Assembly: GCF_000737325.1 (NCBI RefSeq)
Contig: NZ_CP011125.1
Coordinates: 2,232,001 to 2,296,000 of the forward strand
DNA: 64,000 bases
Direction: 5' to 3'
Source: Sandaracinus amylolyticus
GTDB taxonomy: Bacteria; Myxococcota_A; Polyangia; Polyangiales; Sandaracinaceae
The notes beneath the pieces are model-generated. The model worked only from the letters and a program-made list of their open reading frames with translations. It had not been told where the DNA came from and did not search any database. Position 1 is the stretch's first letter. The number at the start of each line of letters is the position of its first letter. The position numbers and the translations under genes are program-made. Of the stretch, positions 53,954 to 63,672 are shown in pieces.

Positions 53954-54904
53954 TCACCGCTTGCGCCTGCGAGCGGGCCGCGCGCTGAGCGCGCCGAGCG
54001 CGGCGGCGTCGTAGCCCGCCTCGAGCACGTCCAGCATCGCGCGGAGCGCCGGCGAGATCCCGCGCGCGCTCGGATACACAGCGAAGACCTGCACCGGCGG
54101 CGCCGCGTACCCGGCGAGCACCTCCACGAGCTCGCCCGACGCGACCGCGGCGTTCGCATAAGGCGACGGCATGCGCGCGATCCCCGCGCCCGCGATCGCG
54201 AGCGTGCGCAGCACGTGGAAGCTGTTCACCGCGAGGTGCGGCGCGATCGCGACCGAGCGCGCCTTGCGCTCGCCGCGGAACACCCAGCTCGTCGCGGTGC
54301 GCGCGCCGTGCATGACCAGGCAGCGATGGCGCGCGAGCTCGCGCGGGTGCGCCGGCGTGCCGGCGCGCCGGAGGTACTCGGGGCTCGCGAACAGCGCGAT
54401 GTGCTGCGGCTCGCCCAGGCGTCGCGCGACGAGGCTCGAGTCCGCGAGCGGGCCCACGCGGATCGCGAGGTCGAAGCCCTCTTCGATCAGGCTCACCTGT
54501 CGATCGAGCAGATCGACCTCGACCGTGACCTCGGGATAGCGCTGCGTGTACGTCGCGATCAGCGGGCCCAGCACGTCCTGCCCGAGCTCGAACGGCGCGG
54601 TCATGCGCAGCCGTCCGCTCGGGTGCGCCTGCAGCGAGCCCACGAGGCTCTCCGCGGCGCGCAGCGCGGCGATCGCGGGCGCGACCTCGCGGTGATAGCT
54701 CGCGCCGATGTCGGTGAGCTGCACGCTCCGCGTGGTGCGCACGAGCAGGCGCGCGCCGAGGTGCTCCTCGAGCGCGGCGACGCGCTGGCTGAGCGTGGAC
54801 TTGGGGACGCCGAGCGCGCGCGCCGCGCCGCGGAAGCTCTGACGCTCCACGACCTCGACGAACGCCACGACGGCGTTGGGATCGGCTGCGCGCGTCGTCC
54901 GCAT
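53954..54904 (-). CDS. LysR family transcriptional regulator
   Basis: 316 residues. N-terminal helix-turn-helix [37 protein letters not shown] and a periplasmic-binding-like effector domain ([43 protein letters not shown]) as in CrgA/DsdC-like LTTRs. The C-terminus is basic. It is divergent from the Old Yellow Enzyme gene with inverted repeats in between, so it most likely regulates that gene and itself, perhaps sensing an electrophile or quinone. Confidence 0.92.
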   Translation of the reverse strand: MRTTRAADPNAVVAFVEVVERQSFRGAARALGVPKSTLSQRVAALEEHLGARLLVRTTRSVQLTDIGASYHREVAPAIAALRAAESLVGSLQAHPSGRLRMTAPFELGQDVLGPLIATYTQRYPEVTVEVDLLDRQVSLIEEGFDLAIRVGPLADSSLVARRLGEPQHIALFASPEYLRRAGTPAHPRELARHRCLVMHGARTATSWVFRGERKARSVAIAPHLAVNSFHVLRTLAIAGAGIARMPSPYANAAVASGELVEVLAGYAAPPVQVFAVYPSARGISPALRAMLDVLEAGYDAAALGALSARPARRRKR

Positions 54905-54908
54905 GGCC

Positions 54909-54940
54909 GGACAATCTGTCCAATCCGCGCGCCATTGTCC
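54909..54940 (+). promoter_or_regulatory. Operator/promoter region between lysR and the OYE gene
   Basis: GGACA-ATC-TGTCC (54909-54921) is a perfect 5-bp palindrome; a wider inverted repeat is GGACAAT (54909-54915) with ATTGTCC (54934-54940). This suits a LysR tetramer site lying directly upstream of its own start codon and 54 bp before the divergent ATG. AGGAGG at about 54982 is the Shine-Dalgarno of the oxidoreductase gene. Confidence 0.6.
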
Positions 54941-54993
54941 ACGTGGTGGCCGCTCTCCAGAGTGAGCGCGTGACGAACACCAGGAGGACGTCG

Positions 54994-56046
54994 ATGCCGC
55001 TCTTCACTCCCTATCGCCTCGGCTCGCTCGAGCTCGCCAACCGCGTCGTGATGGCGCCGATGACCCGTAGCCGCGCGATCGGCGCGCTGCCCAACGAGCT
55101 GATGCGCGACTACTACGCGCAGCGCGCGACGGCCGGGCTGATCATCACCGAGGGCATCGCGCCTTCGGCGAACGGGCTCGGCTACGCGCGCGTCCCCGGG
55201 CTCTTCTCGCGCGAGCAGGTACGCGGATGGCGCGCCGTCACCGACGGGGTGCACGCGCGCGGCGGTCGGATCTTCGCGCAGCTGATGCACGTCGGACGCA
55301 TCGCGCACCCGCACAACCTGCCCGTGGGCGCGCGGATCGTGGCGCCGAGCGCGGTGCGCGCGAGCGGGACGATGTGGACCGATCAGGAGGGTCTGCTGCC
55401 CAAGGCCGAGCCCGAGGCGATGAGCGCGGACGACGTGCGCGAGGCGCGCGATCAGTTCGTGCACGCCGCGCGAAACGCGATCGAAGCGGGGTTCGACGGA
55501 GTCGAGCTGCACGGGGCGAACGGCTATCTGCTCGAGCAGTTCCTCCACCCGCACACCAACCGCCGCACCGACGAGTACGGCGGCAGCGTGGAGAACCGCG
55601 CGCGCTTCGTCGCGGAGGTCGGCGCCGCGAGCGCCGAGGCGATCGGCGCGGAGAAGGTCGGCATCCGCCTGTCGCCGTTCAGCACGTTCAACGATCTGCC
55701 CGCGCACGACGAGGTCGAGGCGCAGTACACCGCGGTCGCCCGCTCGCTGCGTGGCCTGGCGTACGTGCACCTCGTCGAGAGCGCGCACGAGGGCTACGCC
55801 GCGACGGCCCGCGCGATCCGCGCGACCTACGAGGGCCCGATCATGATCAACGGCGGCTACGATCGCGCCCGCGCCGAGGCGGCGCTCGCCGAAGGTCGCG
55901 CCGAGCTCGTCTCGTTCGGTCGGCCCTTCGTCGCGAACCCCGATCTCGTCGCCCGCCTCGAGCGCGGCGCGCCGCTCGCGACGCCGGATCCCAGCACGTT
56001 CTACACGCCGGGCGAGAAGGGCTACCTCGACTACACGACGATGTGA
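54994..56046 (+). CDS. Old Yellow Enzyme family alkene reductase (NADH:flavin oxidoreductase)
   Basis: 350 residues. The FMN barrel begins [25 protein letters not shown] and contains [36 protein letters not shown], the OYE signature with the His/Asn pair that binds the substrate carbonyl and the downstream Tyr proton donor. MINGGYD and [11 protein letters not shown] contact FMN phosphate. It reduces activated C=C bonds of enals, enones, quinones or nitro compounds with NAD(P)H. ATG 54994 has an ideal AGGAGG before it. Control by the divergent LysR is likely. Confidence 0.94.
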   Translation: MPLFTPYRLGSLELANRVVMAPMTRSRAIGALPNELMRDYYAQRATAGLIITEGIAPSANGLGYARVPGLFSREQVRGWRAVTDGVHARGGRIFAQLMHVGRIAHPHNLPVGARIVAPSAVRASGTMWTDQEGLLPKAEPEAMSADDVREARDQFVHAARNAIEAGFDGVELHGANGYLLEQFLHPHTNRRTDEYGGSVENRARFVAEVGAASAEAIGAEKVGIRLSPFSTFNDLPAHDEVEAQYTAVARSLRGLAYVHLVESAHEGYAATARAIRATYEGPIMINGGYDRARAEAALAEGRAELVSFGRPFVANPDLVARLERGAPLATPDPSTFYTPGEKGYLDYTTM

Positions 56047-56095
56047 CGCAGTCGATTCGACGACATCGCGCGCCGACTCCAGACTCGCGCGCGCG

Positions 56096-57463
56096 ATGCA
56101 GGCCTTCGGCTTCCTCGTCCGCGGCTCGTTCATCTGGCTCGTCGCGTGGTGGTCGCTCCTCCGCTACGCGATCCTGCGCGCCGGTCTCGCGCCCGTGCGC
56201 GACCCCGAGGCGAAGCGCGCGCGTGTCGCCGCGCTGCGCGGGCGTGTGCTGCGGAGCGCGATGGAGACGCTCGGGGCGACCTTCATCAAGCTCGGACAGG
56301 TGATGAGCACGCGGCCCGACCTCTTCGCGCCCGAGCTCATCGCCGAGCTGCGCCACCTGCAGGACAAGCTCCCCGCGTTCCCGAACGCGCGCGCGATCGT
56401 CGAGCGCGAGCTCGGCGCGCCGATCGGTGAGCTGTTCCGCGAGCTCGAGGAGGCGCCGATCGCCGCCGCGTCGGTCGCGCAGGTGCATCGCGGCGTGCTG
56501 CGCGCCGCTGGCCCCGAGGACGGGACCGAGGTCGCGGTGAAGGTGCTGCGGCCGGACGTGCGCACGAACGCCGAGCGCGACGGGCGCATCCTCCTGTTCT
56601 TCGCGCGTGTCCTCGAGCGCATCTCGGGTCGAGCGCGCCACGCCGAGCTCGCGCTGCACCTCGAGCACTTCGTCGAGGGCATCGTCCAGCAGACCGATCT
56701 GCGCATCGAGGCGCGCAACTACGAGCGCTTCCGCGAGAACTTCCGGCGCGTGAAGAAGGTGCGCTTCCCGAAGGTGTTCCCGGATCGCTCGGGCGAGCGC
56801 GTGATGACGATGGAGTTCGTGCGGGGCGAGAAGGTCGACGCGATCCCGCGCGCCGAGCTGCCCGAGGGCTTCGCGCGGCACCTGCGCGAGGTGTTCCTCA
56901 AGATGTGCTTCGACGACGGGTTCCTCCACGCCGACCTGCATCCGGGCAACTTCGTCGTGTCGCCCGACGGCACGGTGACGATCTTCGACGTCGGCCTCGT
57001 GAAGCAGCTCTCGGAGCAGCTGCTCGAGCACTACATCGACTTCAATCGCTGCCTCGTGATGGGCGACGTCGACGACTTCATGCGCCACCTGCGCTCGTAC
57101 CACTCGTACGTCGAGGGCACGGTCGACTGGGCGGAGCTCGAGAAGGACGTCGCGACGTTCAGCGCGGAGTGGCGCACCCGCAGCACGCGCGATCTCGAGT
57201 TCGGTCAGCTGATCGACAAGATCTTCGCCGTGGGCCGGAAGCACGGCGTGCGGCCGGTGCCGGACATGACGCTCATGATGGTCGGGCTCGTCACGGCCGA
57301 GGGGATCGGCAAGCAGCTCGACCCCGACGTGAACAGCTTCCAGGAGGTCGCGAACTACCTCGTCCCGGTGCTCGCGCGGCGGAACATGCTCTCGGCCTCG
57401 GTGATGGAAGCCGCCGCGAAGATGAGCGAGCGCATGCTGCGCGACGAGGCGCCTCCGGCCTGA
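56096..57463 (+). CDS. AarF/UbiB (ABC1) family kinase-like protein
   Basis: 455 residues. The ABC1 signature is complete: FIKLGQVMSTRPDLFAPELIAELRHLQDKLP (KxGQ domain, about 60-95), IAAASVAQVHRG (Ala-rich nucleotide loop), AVKVLRP, FLHADLHPGNFVV (HADxHxxN) and FDVGLVKQL (metal Asp). Members support ubiquinone synthesis or lipid homeostasis at the membrane through ATPase activity. The N-terminus has a hydrophobic stretch (FIWLVAWWSLLRYAIL). It begins about 50 bp after the OYE stop, possibly in the same transcript. Confidence 0.92.
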   Translation: MQAFGFLVRGSFIWLVAWWSLLRYAILRAGLAPVRDPEAKRARVAALRGRVLRSAMETLGATFIKLGQVMSTRPDLFAPELIAELRHLQDKLPAFPNARAIVERELGAPIGELFRELEEAPIAAASVAQVHRGVLRAAGPEDGTEVAVKVLRPDVRTNAERDGRILLFFARVLERISGRARHAELALHLEHFVEGIVQQTDLRIEARNYERFRENFRRVKKVRFPKVFPDRSGERVMTMEFVRGEKVDAIPRAELPEGFARHLREVFLKMCFDDGFLHADLHPGNFVVSPDGTVTIFDVGLVKQLSEQLLEHYIDFNRCLVMGDVDDFMRHLRSYHSYVEGTVDWAELEKDVATFSAEWRTRSTRDLEFGQLIDKIFAVGRKHGVRPVPDMTLMMVGLVTAEGIGKQLDPDVNSFQEVANYLVPVLARRNMLSASVMEAAAKMSERMLRDEAPPA

Positions 57464-57467
57464 GCGC

Positions 57468-58679
57468 TCATCGCATCACGCTCTCGACGCCGGCGCGCAG
57501 CGAGCGTCGCAGCGTCTCGCCGAGCCCGCGCCCCGGGCGAGGGCGCAGTCGGCCCGCGATCACGCCCGCGATCGAGCTCCAGAGCTCGCGGTGCTCGGCG
57601 TGGCCGAAGCCGGACCCGCTGTGGAGGAACCCGACCTCCGACTGGAGCAGCGCGGGCTCACCCTGCGCGCGCGGCGCGCCTCCGTCGCGGTAGTGCCCGA
57701 CCACGTCGAGGTGATCCGCGATCACGACGCCGTGCAGATCCTCGGTGCGCACGATCTGGAGCGCCGAGTCGACGACGCCGTCGGAGGCGACGTCGCTCAC
57801 GCCATCGAGCCGGCTGCGTCCCTCCGCGCTCGCGATGATCTCGCCCGATCGGATGCGCGACGCGATCGCCGGCCAGCGCGCCGCGCGCCTCGCGAGAGAG
57901 AGGTCGCGCTGACCGTCCTGCACGAGCGCGATGAACGCCTCGTAGAGCGTCCCGTGGCCGTCCTCGCGCTCGAGGATCGACGGCGGGCACCACGAGCCCG
58001 CGGCGAGGGTGACGTAGTGCGCGACCGCGAGCCCTTCGCGGTGGGGCGGGCACACCCAGTCGCTCGTGTCGGGATCGAGATGGTCGAGCAGCGCGTCGTC
58101 GGTCGCGAGCTCGTGGAGATAGCGGAGCGCGTGCCACGGGCGGCGCGCGAGGTCGAGCGCGATGGCGCGCATCAGGGGGTCGGTGATCACGGCGTGCCGC
58201 GCGTCGCGCGGGAACGACGCGAGCATGCGCAGCGCGAACCACGGTCCACGCGCCTCGCGCACTGCGCGCGCCCTCACGATCGACGTGCCGCACATCGGCG
58301 CGCCGAGCGTGACGACGGTGCGGATGTGCTCGCGGATCGCGGGCTCGTCGGGCGCGTCGCTCGGGTGGAGGCCGGTCGCGAGCGCGTACGCGTCGAGCCC
58401 TCCGGTGCTGTGCCCGACGAGGTGGATGCGCGGCGTCCTGCGCCGCCCGCGCAGATATGCACGCAGCGACGAGACGAGCCGCTCCCGGCGCCGATCGAGG
58501 CGCGCCGCGGGCAGCGTCCGCGAGACCTGGACCTCGGTCGCGATGCCGTGCTCGTCGCGGAGCGTGTCCGCGAGCTGCTTCGCGACGAGCTCGGCGAAGT
58601 AGTGCACGTTGAAGATCGACTCGAACCCGAGGAAGCCCGGGACGAGCACGATCAGATCGTCGGGCGTCTGGCACTGCAT
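57468..58679 (-). CDS. Alpha/beta hydrolase (lipase/esterase-like)
   Basis: 403 residues. LIVLVPGFLGFES is the oxyanion strand and IHLVGHSTGGLDA carries the nucleophile Ser in GHSTGG, as in PGAP1/lecithin-acyltransferase-like lipases; DLHGVVIADHLDVVGHY offers the catalytic His region. No signal peptide, so cytoplasmic or peripheral. It ends 4 bp from the convergent AarF-like gene. Substrate unknown; the large C-terminal part after the nucleophile is typical of hydrolases acting on long-chain esters. Confidence 0.82.
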   Translation of the reverse strand: MQCQTPDDLIVLVPGFLGFESIFNVHYFAELVAKQLADTLRDEHGIATEVQVSRTLPAARLDRRRERLVSSLRAYLRGRRRTPRIHLVGHSTGGLDAYALATGLHPSDAPDEPAIREHIRTVVTLGAPMCGTSIVRARAVREARGPWFALRMLASFPRDARHAVITDPLMRAIALDLARRPWHALRYLHELATDDALLDHLDPDTSDWVCPPHREGLAVAHYVTLAAGSWCPPSILEREDGHGTLYEAFIALVQDGQRDLSLARRAARWPAIASRIRSGEIIASAEGRSRLDGVSDVASDGVVDSALQIVRTEDLHGVVIADHLDVVGHYRDGGAPRAQGEPALLQSEVGFLHSGSGFGHAEHRELWSSIAGVIAGRLRPRPGRGLGETLRRSLRAGVESVMR

Positions 58680-58748
58680 CGCGGAGCACGTAGCGACATC
58701 GAGCGTTCGTCGCGCCTCCCAGCGCGGCGTCGCCGCACGAGGCGAGCC

Positions 58749-59951
58749 TCAGGCGCGTGTCGCGTGCTTCGGCATCACCGGCGCGCTCACGAAGCCGGGC
58801 ATCGGCTTCACCTTCATCACCGCGGCGAGGATCGTGAACATCACGTGCTGCACCGCGAGCCGCTTCTGGACCATCCCGTACGCGCGCAGCTGGCCGGCCT
58901 GCGCGGCCTCGATCTCGGGCCTGCGCTCGGCCTCGATCGCGGCGAGCAGCGTGTCGTCGACCGCGCGTCCCTCCGCGATCGCGTCGAGCACGTGGTTCGC
59001 CGCGACGATGCTGTCTCGGATCGCGAGGTTCAGGCCCTGCGCGCCGGCGGGGCCCATCGTGTGCGCCGCGTCGCCGAGGAACATCAGCCCCGGGACGTGC
59101 CAGCGCGCGAGGCGATCGATCGCGACGCGCAGCACCTGCGACTCGGTGTGCTCGTCGAGCTTCGCCGCGAGGATCGAGCGCAGCGGCTCCGCGATGCGCG
59201 GCAGCAGCGCGTCGCGCAGGCGCGGCAGGTCCTTGCGCAGCGCGCCCACGTCCCCGGGCGCGCTGTACGCGACCTGCAGGCGCGAGCGCGTCGTCGCGCT
59301 GAGCACGACGACCACGCCGCCGCCGAACATGTGGACCTCGACCGCGCTCGGCAGCGCGTGCGGCGCGTCGGAGAGATCGAAGCGCAGCCACAGCGTGTCG
59401 TCGGGCTTCTCGTCGAGCTCGAGCGTCACGAGGTCCTTGCGCACCTTGCTCTGACGACCGCTGCACACGAAGAAGAGATCGCCGTCGACGCGATCGGTCG
59501 CGCCCTCGCGCCGCGTCTCGAGCGCCACGACGCGCTCGCCCTCGCGGATCGCGCGCATCGCGGTGGTGCGGAAATCGAGGCGGTAGTGCGGATGGCGGCT
59601 GCACCGCTCGTGCAGCAGCGCGAGGAAGCCCGGCTGGGAGATCACGGCGCCGCGCTCGGTCCCACCGGGGAGCGTCACGCGCCTCGAGAGCCCCACGAAC
59701 ATCTGGCGCTCCACGTCCGTGCGCGCGAGGCCGCGCTCGACGAGCGTGCCCACGAGATCGAGCTGCTCGAGCGCGGGCAGCACCGACGGGCCGATCAGCT
59801 CGCCGCGGAACTCGCGCTCGAAGTCGGGGTGTTGCTCGAGCACGCGCACCGGGACGCCGCGGCCGACGAGCTGGTACGCGAGCACCATCCCGGCGGGGCC
59901 CGCGCCGGCGATCACGACCGAGGGAGGTGTGGGCATCGGAGGTCTGCGCAT
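58749..59951 (-). CDS. FAD-dependent monooxygenase (UbiH/PHBH-like)
   Basis: 400 residues. VVIAGAGPAGMVLAYQLVGRGVPVRVLEQ is the FAD-binding GxGxxG, and MFLGDAAHTMGPAGAQGLNLAIRDS is the second FAD motif GD with the GQGLN-type loop of aromatic hydroxylases. The internal DG motif is less clear (RVDGDLFFVCSGRQSKVRK). It probably hydroxylates an aromatic or quinone-like substrate with NAD(P)H and O2. MPTPPSV five residues in is an alternative start. It is divergent from the histidine kinase gene with 71 bp between starts. Confidence 0.87.
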   Translation of the reverse strand: MRRPPMPTPPSVVIAGAGPAGMVLAYQLVGRGVPVRVLEQHPDFEREFRGELIGPSVLPALEQLDLVGTLVERGLARTDVERQMFVGLSRRVTLPGGTERGAVISQPGFLALLHERCSRHPHYRLDFRTTAMRAIREGERVVALETRREGATDRVDGDLFFVCSGRQSKVRKDLVTLELDEKPDDTLWLRFDLSDAPHALPSAVEVHMFGGGVVVVLSATTRSRLQVAYSAPGDVGALRKDLPRLRDALLPRIAEPLRSILAAKLDEHTESQVLRVAIDRLARWHVPGLMFLGDAAHTMGPAGAQGLNLAIRDSIVAANHVLDAIAEGRAVDDTLLAAIEAERRPEIEAAQAGQLRAYGMVQKRLAVQHVMFTILAAVMKVKPMPGFVSAPVMPKHATRA

Positions 59952-60022
59952 CGTGCGCTCGATCGCGCGCCGGTGGGAGGGCCGTCGTTCGGGGCCGCCG
60001 CTCGCGGGCTTAGATCGCGATC

Positions 60023-61375
60023 GTGGGTCGCGACCACGCGCACCACGGTCCCGCGACGCCGGGCGCGCGACCGGATCGTCTCGCCGAGCCCGAGCAGGTC
60101 GCGGTGCGGCTCTCGCGGTGGCTCGCGCTGATCACCACCGTGCCGGCGGGCGCGCTCGCGCTCGTGCAGGGCATGCGCGACGGCACGATGTCGGGGTGGC
60201 TCGTCGGGCTGGCGAGCGCGGTCCTGCTCGCGACCGTGCTCCTCCTCGCGCTGTGGCGCGCGTCCACGCGGCTGCAGGCCGCGGTCCTCGCGATGGCGCT
60301 GACGGCGACGGCGTGGCTCGCGCTGGTGCACTACGGGCCGATCCTCGGCGTGGGCACGCTGATCGCGGCGTCGTGTGTGTGCTGGACGTTCTTCTTCGGC
60401 GCGGCGGGGATGATCGGCGGCGTGGGCGCGACGCTGATCGTGCTCGCGCTCGTGGCGTGGCGGAGCCTCGACGGACCGCTCGGGCCGGGGTGGCACTTCA
60501 TCACGCCGCCGACCGTGCTCGTCTGGCTGCGCACCTGGCTCACCGTCGCGGGCAGCACGATCTTCCTCTCCGGCGTGATCCACGCCGTGCAGGGCCGCTA
60601 TCGCAAGCTGCTCGAGGCCGAGATCGAGGCGCGCCACGCCGCGGAGGAAGCCACACGCGCGCGCGACGAGTTCCTCTCGCTCGCGTCGCACGAGCTGCGC
60701 ACGCCGCTCACGTCGCTGAAGCTGCAGGTCCAGGCGCTCGGGGCCGAGCACCGCGCCGAGGATCGCGTCGTCCAGAGCCTCGATCGACAGGTGCGCCGGC
60801 TCGAGCGGCTCGTCTCGTCGTTCCTCGACGTCACGAGCCTCGACGTCGGGCGCGCGCTGGTGCGTGACACGGTCGATCTCGGCGCGCTCGCGAACGACGT
60901 GATCGCGGCGCACGACCTCGAGCTGCGCCGATCGGGCTCGACGGTCGCGCTGCACGTGCCGCGCGCGGTGATCGGGCGCTGGGATCGCGCGCTGCTCGAG
61001 CAGGTGCTCGTGCAGCTCGTCGGCAACGCGATCAAGTTCGGCGCGGGCCGGCCGATCGACGTGACGATCGACGGAGACGATCGCGGGGCGCGCGTCGTGG
61101 TGCGCGATCACGGCGACGGCATCGTCGCGTCGGAGAGGGAGCGGATCTTCGAGCGCTTCCACCGCGGTGTCTCGTGGAAGCACCACGGCGGGCTCGGCCT
61201 CGGGCTGCACCTCGCGCAGCGCATCGCGCGGATGCACGCGGGCACGCTGCGCGTCGACTCGGAGCCGGGCGCGGGGTCGACGTTCACGCTGGTCCTGCCG
61301 CGCGCCGGCGACGAGCGCGAGGCGCGCGTGCAGCCGGTGCTCGCGGGCGCCCCGGCGGTCCCCACGCCGACGTGA
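60023..61375 (+). CDS. Membrane sensor histidine kinase
   Basis: 450 residues. Five to six hydrophobic segments (about 30-190) form a membrane sensor without an extracellular loop domain. The HisKA region reads ASHELRTPLTSLKLQV with the phosphorylated His near 222; the ATPase shows QLVGNAIKFG (N box), VVVRDHGDGI (G1), IFERFHRG (F) and GGLGLGLHLA (G2). Start at GTG 60023. No response regulator is adjacent, so it is an orphan kinase here; the signal is unknown and could be membrane state or a quinone. Confidence 0.92.
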   Translation: MGRDHAHHGPATPGARPDRLAEPEQVAVRLSRWLALITTVPAGALALVQGMRDGTMSGWLVGLASAVLLATVLLLALWRASTRLQAAVLAMALTATAWLALVHYGPILGVGTLIAASCVCWTFFFGAAGMIGGVGATLIVLALVAWRSLDGPLGPGWHFITPPTVLVWLRTWLTVAGSTIFLSGVIHAVQGRYRKLLEAEIEARHAAEEATRARDEFLSLASHELRTPLTSLKLQVQALGAEHRAEDRVVQSLDRQVRRLERLVSSFLDVTSLDVGRALVRDTVDLGALANDVIAAHDLELRRSGSTVALHVPRAVIGRWDRALLEQVLVQLVGNAIKFGAGRPIDVTIDGDDRGARVVVRDHGDGIVASERERIFERFHRGVSWKHHGGLGLGLHLAQRIARMHAGTLRVDSEPGAGSTFTLVLPRAGDEREARVQPVLAGAPAVPTPT

Positions 61376-61702
61376 TCACGTGAAGCGCAGCACGCGCACG
61401 CCTTCGCTCGATCGTGCGAGCTCGACGCGCCGGATCGCCTCGAGGTACGCCGAGCGCGCGAGCCCGCGCGCGTCGGCCGCGTGCGCGTAGCGATCGCGCT
61501 CGTCGCTCGCGAGCTCGGCGAGGCTGGTGCAGGTCGCGACTCCGTCGAGCAGCCCGAAGAGGTCCTCGGCTTCGCGCAGCAGCGAGCGCGCGCCCGCGGA
61601 GGAGATGCAGGGGAGGGACGCGCGCACGTGCTCGATCGCGCGCACCGCGTCGAGCTTCGCGAGGGCGAGGAGCTGATCCGCGTCGTTCGTCGTGCTCGTC
61701 AT
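61376..61702 (-). CDS. Small helical protein of unknown function
   Basis: 108 residues, mostly helical (LLALAKLDAVRAIEHVRASL, SLLREAEDLFGLLDGVATCTSLAELA). Two Cys residues are present but not in a motif. It abuts the stop codon of the histidine kinase gene on the other strand. ATG 61702 is preferred; the longer frame overlaps the promoter region of the MBL-fold gene. No family recognised. Confidence 0.5.
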   Translation of the reverse strand: MTSTTNDADQLLALAKLDAVRAIEHVRASLPCISSAGARSLLREAEDLFGLLDGVATCTSLAELASDERDRYAHAADARGLARSAYLEAIRRVELARSSEGVRVLRFT

Positions 61703-61829
61703 GCGCTGCACCCTGACACCGACGCACCGTGTCGGATCCAACGTCGCGGTGACGGTCTCGTGCGCGCCCGCCACCGAGGTGGCCGTTCCGTCCAATGGCG
61801 CCGCGACTCCGCGCCCCAAGCTCGCGAGC

Positions 61830-62651
61830 ATGCGAGTCCACCACCTGAACTGCGGGACGCTCTGCCCCGCGAGCGCACGATTCGTCACGGGCGAAGGCAG
61901 CTTCTTCGCGCGCGCTCGACTGGTCTGTCACTGCCTGTTGATCGAAACCGATCGCGACGGGCTCGTGCTCGTCGACACCGGGCTCGGCACCCACGATCTC
62001 CGCGATCCCCGCACGCGCCTCGGCCGCACCTTCCTGCGCCGCAACACGCCGCGCCTCGATCCGCAGGAGACCGCGCTCGCGCACGTCGAGCGGCTCGGCT
62101 TCCGGCGCGAGGACGTGCGGCACGTCATCCCCACGCATCTCGATCTCGATCACGTCGGCGGGCTCGGCGACTTCCCGGACGCGCAGGTGCACGTGCTCGG
62201 CGACGAGCACGACGCCGCGCTCGGCGCGAGGCGGCGCGCGGGCTACCGGCCGCTGCAGTGGGCGCACGGCCCGCGCTGGACGCGCTACGCCGTCGACGGC
62301 GATCGCTGGCGCGGGTTCGAGGCGGTGCGCGTCGTCCCGGGGCTCGATGCGGAGATCCTCCTCGTGCCGCTGGTCGGACACACCGAGGGTCACTGCGGTG
62401 TCGCGGTGAAGGACGGCGACGGATGGCTGCTCCACGCGGGCGACGCGTACTTCAGCCACCGCGAGATCGATCCCGTGGCGCCGCGCGCGCCCCTCGGGCT
62501 CGCGCTCTTCCAGAAGCTGAACTCCGCGGACGACGCGGCGCGCCGCGCGAACCAGGAGCGCCTCCGCGCGCTCGCTCGCGACCACGCGCGCGACGTGCGC
62601 GTGTTCTCCGCGCACTGCGCGGTGGAGATGGCGCGCTTCGGAGCGGTCTGA
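61830..62651 (+). CDS. MBL-fold metallohydrolase
   Basis: 273 residues. PTHLDLDHVGGLGDFP is the metallo-beta-lactamase metal motif with Asp in place of the second His (HLDLDH), as in some lactonase-like members. GHTEGHCGVAV, HAGDAYFSH and the final SAH add the other ligands. The N-terminal MRVHHLNCGTLCP strand and VDTGLG support the AHL-lactonase-like group, so hydrolysis of a lactone or thioester is plausible but unproved. ATG 61830 gives the family N-terminus. Confidence 0.86.
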   Translation: MRVHHLNCGTLCPASARFVTGEGSFFARARLVCHCLLIETDRDGLVLVDTGLGTHDLRDPRTRLGRTFLRRNTPRLDPQETALAHVERLGFRREDVRHVIPTHLDLDHVGGLGDFPDAQVHVLGDEHDAALGARRRAGYRPLQWAHGPRWTRYAVDGDRWRGFEAVRVVPGLDAEILLVPLVGHTEGHCGVAVKDGDGWLLHAGDAYFSHREIDPVAPRAPLGLALFQKLNSADDAARRANQERLRALARDHARDVRVFSAHCAVEMARFGAV

Positions 62652-62750
62652 GGTCGCGGCTGGCTCGGCCCTCCGGGGACCTGGGCGAACGTGCGACGCG
62701 CTCCGATCGTGGCGGTGTGAGCAGCAGGATCAGGGGTTATCTGCGCCGCC

Positions 62751-63467
62751 ATGCGCGTCCTCATGGTGCTCACGTCGCACGCCACGCTCGGGAACACTGG
62801 GAGACGGACGGGCTTCTGGCTCGAGGAGCTCGCCGCGCCGTACTACGTGTTCCGCGACGCGGGCGCGACGATCGATCTCGCGTCGCCGCAAGGGGGCGAG
62901 CCTCCGCTCGATCCGAAGAGCGACGCGCCCGACGCACAGACCGAGCACACGCGCCGGTTCCGCAACGATCCGGCCGCGCAGCGCGCGCTCGCGACGACCA
63001 AGAAGCTCGCGAGCGTCTCGGGCTCCGACTACGACGCCGTGTTCTATCCGGGCGGACACGGCCCGCTGTGGGATCTCGCGAAAGACCCCGCGTCGATCGA
63101 GCTGATCGAGAAGACGTTCGCCGCGGGCCGTCCGCTCGCGGCCGTGTGCCACGCGCCCGGCGCGCTGCGCGATGCGCGCGCGCCCGACGGCACGCCGCTG
63201 GTGCGCGGTCGTGAGGTCACGGGGTTCACCAACGAAGAGGAGGCCGCGGTCGGGCTCACCGACGTGGTTCCCTTCCTCCTCGAGGACGCGCTCCAGGACA
63301 AGGGCGCGCGCTTCTCGAAGGGCCCGATGTGGAAGCCCTACGTGTGCGTCGATCGTCACTTGATCACCGGGCAGAACCCGGCCTCGTCCGCCGATGCCGC
63401 GCGCGCGGTGCTCGCGCTGCTCACGAAGCGACGCCCCGAGGCCACGCGCGCGAGCGCGCCGACCTGA
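62751..63467 (+). CDS. DJ-1/PfpI (Hsp31-like) type 1 glutamine amidotransferase-like protein
   Basis: 238 residues. YDAVFYPGGHGPLWDL supplies the acidic and oxyanion region, and AAVCHAPGAL contains the nucleophilic elbow Cys with the following His, as in Hsp31/YajL-like proteins that act on glyoxal adducts or as redox chaperones. ASPQGGEPPLDPKSD and FTNEEE are typical of the Hsp31-like subgroup. Cytoplasmic. Next to it is a tiny basic gene with its own Shine-Dalgarno. Confidence 0.92.
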   Translation: MRVLMVLTSHATLGNTGRRTGFWLEELAAPYYVFRDAGATIDLASPQGGEPPLDPKSDAPDAQTEHTRRFRNDPAAQRALATTKKLASVSGSDYDAVFYPGGHGPLWDLAKDPASIELIEKTFAAGRPLAAVCHAPGALRDARAPDGTPLVRGREVTGFTNEEEAAVGLTDVVPFLLEDALQDKGARFSKGPMWKPYVCVDRHLITGQNPASSADAARAVLALLTKRRPEATRASAPT

Positions 63468-63527
63468 GAGCTTCACGCGCGTGGTGGGCAGTCCCGTCCG
63501 CCGCGCGCCAGGGAGGGGAGATCATCG

Positions 63528-63662
63528 ATGGGCGACAAGTCCCCGAAGCAGCAGAACCGGAACGCTCAGCAGAAGAAGAACGAGAAGACGGCGAAGGAGG
63601 AGGCGCGCAGGGCGCGCACGCCGCAGCCCACGGGCGACATGCAGGCGAAGCCGAAGAAGTGA
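63528..63662 (+). CDS. 44-residue lysine-rich protein of the MGDKSPK type
   Basis: A gene of 45 codons (MGDKSPKQQNRNAQQKKN...) ending in two Lys. GGGAGGGGAG lies about 9 nt before ATG 63528, and a terminator hairpin follows 10 bp after the stop, so it forms a compact transcription unit. Very small proteins beginning MGDKSPK and rich in Lys/Gln/Ala occur in many bacteria without known function; this match is from memory. The charge suggests nucleic-acid or ribosome binding. Confidence 0.75.
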   Translation: MGDKSPKQQNRNAQQKKNEKTAKEEARRARTPQPTGDMQAKPKK

Positions 63663-63672
63663 TCGTGGAGAG

